Shown: positions 57,660 to 64,000 of the stretch, in pieces | Position numbering within the stretch: the stretch's first letter is position 1 | Layout of the letters: every line of letters begins with the position of its first letter | DNA from: Nilaparvata lugens | Taxonomy: Eukaryota > Arthropoda > Insecta > Hemiptera > Delphacidae | DNA length: 64,000 nucleotides | NCBI RefSeq assembly: GCF_014356525.2 | Contig: NC_052506.1 | Span: 24,439,872-24,503,871 of the forward strand | Reading direction: 5' to 3' | Notes under the pieces: generated by a model | Told to the model about the DNA's origin: nothing | The model's input: the letters and a program-made list of their open reading frames with translations, nothing else | The model's database searches: none | Program-made: the position numbers and the translations under genes

Positions 57660-57735
57660 ATGATGTAGTGTGGTGGAGGTGCTGGTAGAGGTGGAGGTAG
57701 AGGTAGAGATAGAGGTGGCGGAGGAAGGATAGTGG
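57660..57735. repeat. GGAGGT/GTAGAG minisatellite
   Basis: Irregular 'gtggaggtgctggtagaggt', 'ggaggtagaggtagagatag' units. Short frames on the minus strand here are Tyr/Leu/His repeats. Confidence 0.6.
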
Positions 57736-58617
57736 AGTAGCGACTATAGAGAGTGGTGCGAGACTGTATAAGCAGCACAAGACACGATAGCTTTGATGGG
57801 AGGTTGTGGATCTGTCTGACATCCCACGCTGCAAACTATGTCTGGAACTGTTCGCTCTTGTCTGGCTCTCATATCAAACAATGGACTGTTGAATAGATTA
57901 TGGATGGATAGCGTACTATATACGAGCAACTTGGTGCACACGTTGAAGCTTTGAGTTGTTGAGGAGCACTGTTGGAAGTGTTGAGTCTTTGTAATACAAT
58001 GGAGTTAGAAATTTCGTTTCTACATGAAGAGGGATGTCAGAAACAGACGAAATTCATATGGAAAAACAATGAAATTGGAAAAACAATAATTGGAATGATA
58101 TCATTGGTGAGTAGTGAGTCCCCCGGGCTGGAGAACTCGCTCATTCCTAGTGTACTGATTTTCAAATCCACAACTTGTAATTATATGTGAAGGGTACTCT
58201 GTGAAGGTTAGGTTACTCTGTAATAGGTAATGGGTCAATTTGTAGGGTAATGAAATCCCTTCAAGAATATCTTTCCCATCAAAACTCTACTCGAAGGAAG
58301 ATAGAGAGAGAGAGAGTGTAGAAGAGAGCAGCAATGATAGAGTAAGCTAAAATCATGGCGTGAAAATAACGGACCAATGGCAGCAAGCCACGCCTCCCAG
58401 CTTCCCATACTCTCTTCTGATTGGTGGATTAGAACGCCTACTGGTGTAGTTCTCAATTCTGCAAATAGGTGGATCCACTTACTGGGTTGTAACTCATAAC
58501 ATTTCTGAATCCAATTCCCGATTTCACTTTGAATACCTTATTTTACTCGTGATTAAATTGTTGAGCACCCTGGCCTAAAGAACTCACTCATAAACTATTG
58601 TATGACATTAGGCATTA
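57736..58617. other. Unassigned sequence
   Basis: 58340-58440 has CCAAT-type words and GC-richer sequence; 58303-58318 is a (GA)n run. No gene was recognised. Confidence 0.25.
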
Positions 58618-59571
58618 GGGGTATTCACAATGGTGTTTTAGCCAGCTAAAGTGCTATTTGATAACTGGATTGTGAACGCACCATTGAAACCAACTGCTAT
58701 TAGCCAAGGTCTATAAATACAGGTCATGACACTCGTGTTCCTTATGGAGCGGCCATTATGTGGGGTCTTTATGGCGGTACATTTGAAAATCCAATCCGAT
58801 TCAATTTGCTCGTAACAAAATTATTCATTTTAAAATAGTATTCCAGTTCAGATAATATGTGAATTCAGGTTTTCAATTTTTTAATAATAAAATTTCAATA
58901 ATAAATGCTTCAATTATTCATTTATTCATTATAATTTTTTTTCTTATTCTTGTAACTTGAGGATTATGATTCATAAGGCATTGGGACAAGACAGAAATAT
59001 GCGAGACCAACTTCAAAAAGAGTTTGAAGCTCCCGATCAATTAAATCTAAAAATCAACAATTCAGCTCCTAGTTGGAATCTAAATATTATTATTCTGTCG
59101 GAACTTTTTATTTTACAATTCAAAGCCAAGCAATATCCCTTGAAAAATATAACAAAATTACACATCATGTTGTTCAATCTATAATGATAACAGCTGATAA
59201 ATTTGAAAATTGGTGAACTAGAACCCATAAAATGGCAATTTTGCAATGCATCACGGGATTGTGTCATGACCTGTATTTTATAGACTTTGCTATAAGCTAA
59301 CTGCAATAGCGCTCTATGCGAATAATTTGCATAACTCAAAGTTTATAACCTCACTTTTGCTACCAAATATGATCAAAACAAATATGGCCGCCATTTTAAC
59401 AGAGTTAGCTAGAGTTAGCGGACTCAAACCTGCGTTATCTGCTATCTCGTCTGCTAATTTTTTTGTAACGTACAACTATAATAGCATTGAGTTAATACAG
59501 ACTCAGCAAATAGCAGGAGTTAGCAAATAGCTCGACTTAGCCAGCTAACTCCAACATTGTGATTACCCCTA
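58618..59571. mobile_element. 0.95-kb non-autonomous DNA transposon
   Basis: The ends 'ggggtattcacaatg' and the complement of 'cattgtgattacccc' pair. A second inverted pair, 'ctataaatacaggtcatgac' against 'tcatgacctgtattttatag', lies at about 58709-58731 and 59256-59282. The right side also repeats 'gttagct/gttagcg/gttagca' words (59400-59550), possibly subterminal binding sites. There is no transposase. A short target duplication is not certain (TTA on the left, TAC on the right), so the superfamily is undecided, with PIF/Harbinger a possibility. Confidence 0.65.
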
Positions 59572-60882
59572 CTATTAAGTCGTTCTCATTTAATAATGTA
59601 AAATTTATAGATAAATAAGTTCAGTTTGTGATTCGACAGATGTGATAATAGATATTCAGTAGATAGAATTTAATCAGGATGATATTTTTGAATTGAAGTA
59701 AGTTGGATAAATTTTGTGATTGAATTATGTGAATTTAAATAATAAGGCAACATAATATGCTTTTAAAATCAAGCACAAGAATATGAAATATCAAAACTTT
59801 ACATTTTTGGAATGGATTCATTGGATATTGACACGATTGATTCATGAAATGATTTTGAAATCCAATATTCCTCACTCTAGAAATTTTTGATCTGTGATCT
59901 GTGAAAATCATCTCTATTTTATCTACCTGTCAAATTCAGTTAGCTCTCGAACAAAATTAGTTCCGCAAACATTTTTCAACTAAATCCACTCAAAGCCAGT
60001 TTAGACAATGAGCTCAATTCGACTAGAAATCTGTGATTCACTTCATTCATCTAAAACAATGTTTTTGGCGCCCAGAACAAGTCAGGTATTAACAACTGGA
60101 TTCATTAATGAGATTACTGACAGCGAACATTTCTGTTCTGATTATCTGTGAATTGGGAGAGTAGAGAGAAAGAGAGTAGGAGAGAATGAGTAAGTGGATT
60201 AGAGAGAGAGAAAATGTGATAGAGTGGAAGTGAGCAAATGAGAGAGTTTTAGTTGACCGGATGTCTAAATCAGCTGAATAAAACTCGGAGTACGCAATTA
60301 GATGGAAGACAGATCTCACTAACCAATCTGATTTCATAGTATTGCAACTCTTCCGTTCCAAAAGCGTCACTTTTGGCACTGAAAAGGCCGACGAAGCTTT
60401 TTGGCTATCAGTTTGTCTTTCTCTCTAAACCTCTCACTTTCTCTCTCTCTCTCTCCTAATGACTCTCTCTTCATCCCTTTCTGTTAGCTCCCTGCCATTC
60501 AATAAACTTATTTTATCCGCTCTTTCGCTTTGCAGCCGTAAAAGATAAAGAAAAATTTAATTTCCTCCCAGCTCGCCGAAAAAGATTTTTGGCACCACGA
60601 TGCCCTCCCCCCCACTTCTTATCCCCACAAGCCCCCACAGCCCAATGTTTACACAAGCTTTCGGAAAAACATGGATCTGATGGACATTTTTCACAAAGTT
60701 TGGGTCGTTTCTGGAACAAAAGATTTGGAGCCGAGAGTCCGGATTATTTTCCGATTGCTGTCTGGTAGAAGTCTGGTTACTGTCAGGCTTTCAGATTCCA
60801 GAGTTTATTTTTGTTCTTTTCACATATTCAGATTGAATGAAATTCATTTCCTTTTTATTGAATGATTTAAAAATGTAGGTTC
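59572..60882. other. Mixed region with a GC-richer stretch
   Basis: 60165-60240 is GAGAGA-rich on the plus strand and 60418-60470 is (CT)n. 60500-60800 is GC-richer, with C runs (60606-60614) and CG-containing words. Overlapping opposite frames at 60513-60719 and 60671-60865 carry no motif. Confidence 0.3.
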
Positions 60883-60970
60883 AATCATCTCTCATTATCA
60901 TCAGCCTCATTACCCACGCATATAGAGCTCATATAGGCATCACTCTCAGCAGAAAAAAATTAAATAATTT
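60883..60970 (+). mobile_element. 5'-truncated SINE copy
   Basis: 'tctctcattatcatcagcct', 'cattacccacgcatatagag', 'ctcatataggcatcactctc' and an A7 plus 'ttaaat' end match the last 85 bases of the SINE at 30767-31050. The tRNA-like head is absent, as expected of truncated insertion by target-primed reverse transcription. Confidence 0.65.
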
Positions 60971-61498
60971 AATTATAAGCGATCCGACTAACAAGTTGAA
61001 TTGAATGTTTCTCATATCTTATCTACCAAATTGAGATTATTATTTCATGTATTTCTTTATTTCAAATTGAGTTTTAATCTATCAAGAATAAGTAACTTTA
61101 ATCTTCTTCCAAGTATATTTTTGAAGTATACAAGTTGAAGTATGAGGTATTAACATAGTTGATTTTAAAACTGTGAAAAACAAATTTATAGAGGTTACTA
61201 ACAAAAATAGCTTCGCTTTGGATGCGTAGTGCTTGATAAAGTTAACAGTAAGCTGTATAGCTCTTCAACTATTTCGAATACATGACAATAATTGAACGAA
61301 AATCGCTCAGGCTGAGGCCTATTAAGTCCTAAAACTTATTATCGTTAAATTAATGCTGCATCGTACCTAGCCTGTTAATCTTCAACTTAATGTTTAAATG
61401 GTTTTGTTCATGTACAAAAATCAGCATATTTTCATTGCTTGGATTTGAACCCCTTTATTACGCAGCTATTCACCGGTGTTTAGTTCCACAAAATACAT
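60971..61498. other. AT-rich DNA, nothing firm
   Basis: A minus-strand B-box-like phrase near 61440-61452 is discussed under rejected items. No gene was recognised. Confidence 0.3.
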
Positions 61499-61501
61499 TT
61501 A

Positions 61502-62586
61502 GGGCCGGTTTCCGAGCTCGGGATCTATAAGTTCTGCACTTACAACAGAGTCCAGGACTAAAATAGGCGCTCGGGTCTAAATCGACTTTCTGAGTCACGA
61601 TTTTATCTCCTAATAAACTCCGGGGTCTATTAAGTTCTCGACCTATTTGAGTCCAGGACTTTTACGTAGTAAACATGAGGAAAATTCACAATATTTTGCA
61701 GTTGTATTGTTGGCATTATAGCAAAACAAAAACAGGTGATTGCAGCGGGATAATTCAAATGAGCATGCTCTCCAAACTATTTTGTGAAAATACGTTTCGA
61801 TTTCTTGGTAGGCCTATTCAAAGCAAAACCCAACCTTTTGAAAGATGAATGAATAAACGTTTCATTCTACGTTATGCTATTATTGATCATTGATCCTAAC
61901 CAGTGATTTTGTAATAGAAATGTCATTGAGTTTGAAAACGTATTTTTTTAATGGAATAATAATTTATTATTGTTATATCAATGTGTTGAATATGACATTG
62001 ATTAATATCATTCAGATTGGAATATAAATTTTAATAATACATTTTCCTTGTATTATTTTTCTTGAACATCAATTTTTAGGTTATGTCACAGTCGTAAAAT
62101 AAGGTTAGTTCTTACGCATAATCCTGATACAATTTTATTCCAAAAGAAACTTGCAAACTATAAATTTACAATAAACTATATACTTTAGATGGACTTATCA
62201 AAATAATTTAGGTTTTCCTTGACATTTCTTTGGCTTTTCATTTACTCCAAAACAATAATACTGAATTGAGTTTGCTCAGTTAAGTGTAGAACTTAAATTT
62301 AATCCCTACCCCAGTCGAGGGTTTAAAATCACGCTGTTTCAAATTCTGGACTTGGAAATCCTAGACTCGGAAAGAGGCAAGAATCTAAGTCCTGGACTTA
62401 TAAGCCCTTCACTCAGAATGCAAATTATAAACTCCAGGGTCTAACGTGATCACCAAACTCCAGAGTCTATTCGTAAGTCCTCGACTACGTTAAAGCTCTG
62501 ACTCGGAAAGCCAATTTTTTGACTCCAGAGTTTAAAGCCAGTTAGAGTCTAGAACTTAGCTGAATCCCGAGCTCGGAAACCGGGCC
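61502..62586. mobile_element. 1.1-kb TTA-flanked DNA transposon with motif-rich subtermini
   Basis: The termini 'gggccggtttccgagctcgg' and the complement of 'ccgagctcggaaaccgggcc' pair over 23 bases. TTA flanks both sides (61499-61501 and 62587-62589), the PIF/Harbinger signature. The 200-270 bases inside each end are packed with variants of 'gagtccaggact', 'ctccagagtcta' and 'actcggaaag' in both orientations. The centre (61690-62290) is AT-rich and non-coding, so the element depends on a transposase from elsewhere. Confidence 0.75.
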
Positions 62587-62589
62587 TTA

Positions 62590-64000
62590 TTCTTTTTCCA
62601 AATACACCGCTCCTTGCCATATAATATTGAAATGTACGAGTTTGTAAATATATTAAAATGAAAATATTGTTAGAATTCTCTTCATTTCTAAAATATACTA
62701 TCCAACCCAGTTGTATGTTACAACATAATCGATTTGTCAAAAGAGTTGACATGTCCCTATACTCCAGTGAACCAACAGTTCTAGTAGAGATGTCATTTGC
62801 AGACTATTACATGCAAGCTACATAAAACCATAGAGAAAAGATTGCGTAAGTTGTATCGGTTGTCTCCGATGGAACGAACAAATGTATCACAGCACTTGCT
62901 TTATCCATTGTTTTTGTATTATCTAATCGCTGCGCATAATCCAAATATGAGTTTTCCTAGTTTCACAGTATCTGCATTATACAATGTATTGTATCATGCA
63001 GTGTTGGCCGTAAACAGTAAAAATGCATTTGGAATACTGTTTTTTAAGATTCAATTTTTATCATGTTTTTTATGGTTAATTTCTTATCATATAATCACTA
63101 CACACAGGAGAAAATTTGTATAACAATGGTCCTATTATCTATTGTTTTGTATTACGTGGTCACTGATAAGAGGAATTTGAGTGAAGCAAACAAATACACA
63201 TTTGAAACAGTTTTAGAGGTCGTTCTTGTTGAGCCAAAAAGACAAACAATTATTATGCAGTTTCTGTTATAAGCAAGCTAGCATGCTGAAATGATGGCAT
63301 GAGGTGAAACTACTCTAAACAGTTTCTCTCTCTTGGGTGGAAGGTGGAGAACAAAGCTGGAGTCTGGTCAGATTTATTACAGTTTTGTGTTTTAACTCTC
63401 TTTGCCCGCTCAGTGACCGCTCGTTCGACCATCACACTATTCACTATCTCACACACTTTGAAAACAATGCAATTTACTGCCCAGTTGCTAAATAGTGATC
63501 TATTCACTCTGAACAACAGACAATATTTCAGTTGTTGTGCTCTGAACTGTGCTATGTACTCTCAAGTAAAGACTATTGTTGTTATTTCTGCTATATAGAT
63601 AGATTCAGATTGAATTTTAGTTATCTGTTCTTTGAAGTTACTACCATGCAGAGAAGATAGCATAAGAAGATATCTCATGGTATAGGTCGTTTATGTCCAA
63701 AATTGCAAGCCGAATTTTCGACTACTGTCTATTATTACTGTTTTTGCCGTTTAAGATTGTAAGAACAGCACAGTATGAGAGACTACCACCGTCACATAGC
63801 TTCACGAAAAAGATGTATTATGACTATCAGCTTGAGTTAACATTGAAAATTGGAATAGAAACGCCTTATACCATTGAATATATAGTGCTATTTTTTCTCC
63901 ATGTGACTACTGAGTGAGAAACATCTCAGCATCAGTCTTAACATAGTCATCAATTAATTAATAATGATAGAAATATCAATCCATATGAAGAATTTTTTTT
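62590..64000. other. AT-rich DNA, nothing recognised
   Basis: Short frames (62797-63123, 63344-63598, 63693-63917) show no family motif and overlap frames on the other strand. No repeat from elsewhere in the window was found. Confidence 0.3.

Noticed and set aside
61430..61495. Minus-strand tRNA gene suggested by a 'ggggttcaaatcc' B-box
   Set aside because: No convincing A box or acceptor-stem pairing at the right distance; a chance or fully decayed match.
62797..63123. 108-codon plus-strand open frame with hydrophobic segments
   Set aside because: AT-driven Leu/Ile/Phe content, overlapping frames, no family motif and no splice or promoter evidence.
1..64000. CRISPR arrays, bacterial operons or integrated virus genes
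   Set aside because: No regularly spaced direct repeats with unique spacers, no ribosome-binding-site-led gene chains, and no polymerase, capsid or envelope motifs were seen on either strand.

Overview
The window reads as nuclear DNA of an insect. It is strongly AT-rich, has no operon-like gene packing, and is crowded with transposon and retroposon debris, hairpin MITEs, microsatellites and long purine-only tracts. Several dispersed repeats (those at 1420-2520/24699-25305 and 2669-3140/44155-44996, and the frequent 'taggcctac' word) look like repeats I associate with delphacid planthoppers such as Nilaparvata lugens. That species call rests on memory of repeat style and is tentative. I found no intact host protein-coding gene and no functional rRNA or tRNA gene. 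The only confident protein homologies are to broken transposable-element proteins. The window is therefore probably a gene desert or the inside of a very large intron.

Layout. 1-5.4 kb: dispersed repeat copies around a GC-richer, apparently single-copy island (3.77-4.08 kb). 5.8-7.5 kb: an old inverted/tandem repeat array. 7.5-8.2 kb: minus-strand retroposon tails. 8277-11976: a 3.7-kb TA-flanked element with 430-bp terminal inverted repeats. It encloses a second, 1.5-kb inverted-repeat element that carries a decayed Tc1/mariner-superfamily transposase (DUF4817 type). 12-13 kb: three related copies of a terminal module. 14.06-14.76 kb: the broken 3' end of a LINE on the minus strand. 15.2 kb: a TTA-flanked MITE. 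15811-17829: a recent 1-kb tandem duplication carrying a hAT transposase C-terminal remnant in each copy. 18-19.7 kb: a retroposon tail with a degenerate hammerhead-like motif, then a GC-richer island. 19712-21680: a TTAA-flanked foldback element invaded by (CAAT)n-tailed retroposons.

22-33 kb: mostly unremarkable AT-rich DNA with copies of an unnamed 80-95 bp CTGTCAG/CTGACAG repeat, a purine tract that contains a MITE, and a tRNA-derived SINE. 33.6-43.7 kb: purine tracts (the largest at 42.24-43.62 kb), pyrimidine repeats and a GC-rich foldback element (41178-41411). 44-48 kb: a second copy of the CA-containing repeat, a 200-bp near-perfect hairpin (46018-46217) and a plus-strand LINE 3' end (47.5-48.0 kb). 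48-58 kb: mostly unique AT-rich DNA with two GC-richer islands and an 80-bp hairpin. 58.6-62.6 kb: two non-autonomous DNA transposons and a truncated SINE copy. 62.6-64 kb: nothing recognised.

No genes here work together as a pathway. The story is layered transposon insertion and decay, plus one repeat family (CTGTCAG/CTGACAG) and a few GC-richer islands that transposons do not obviously explain.
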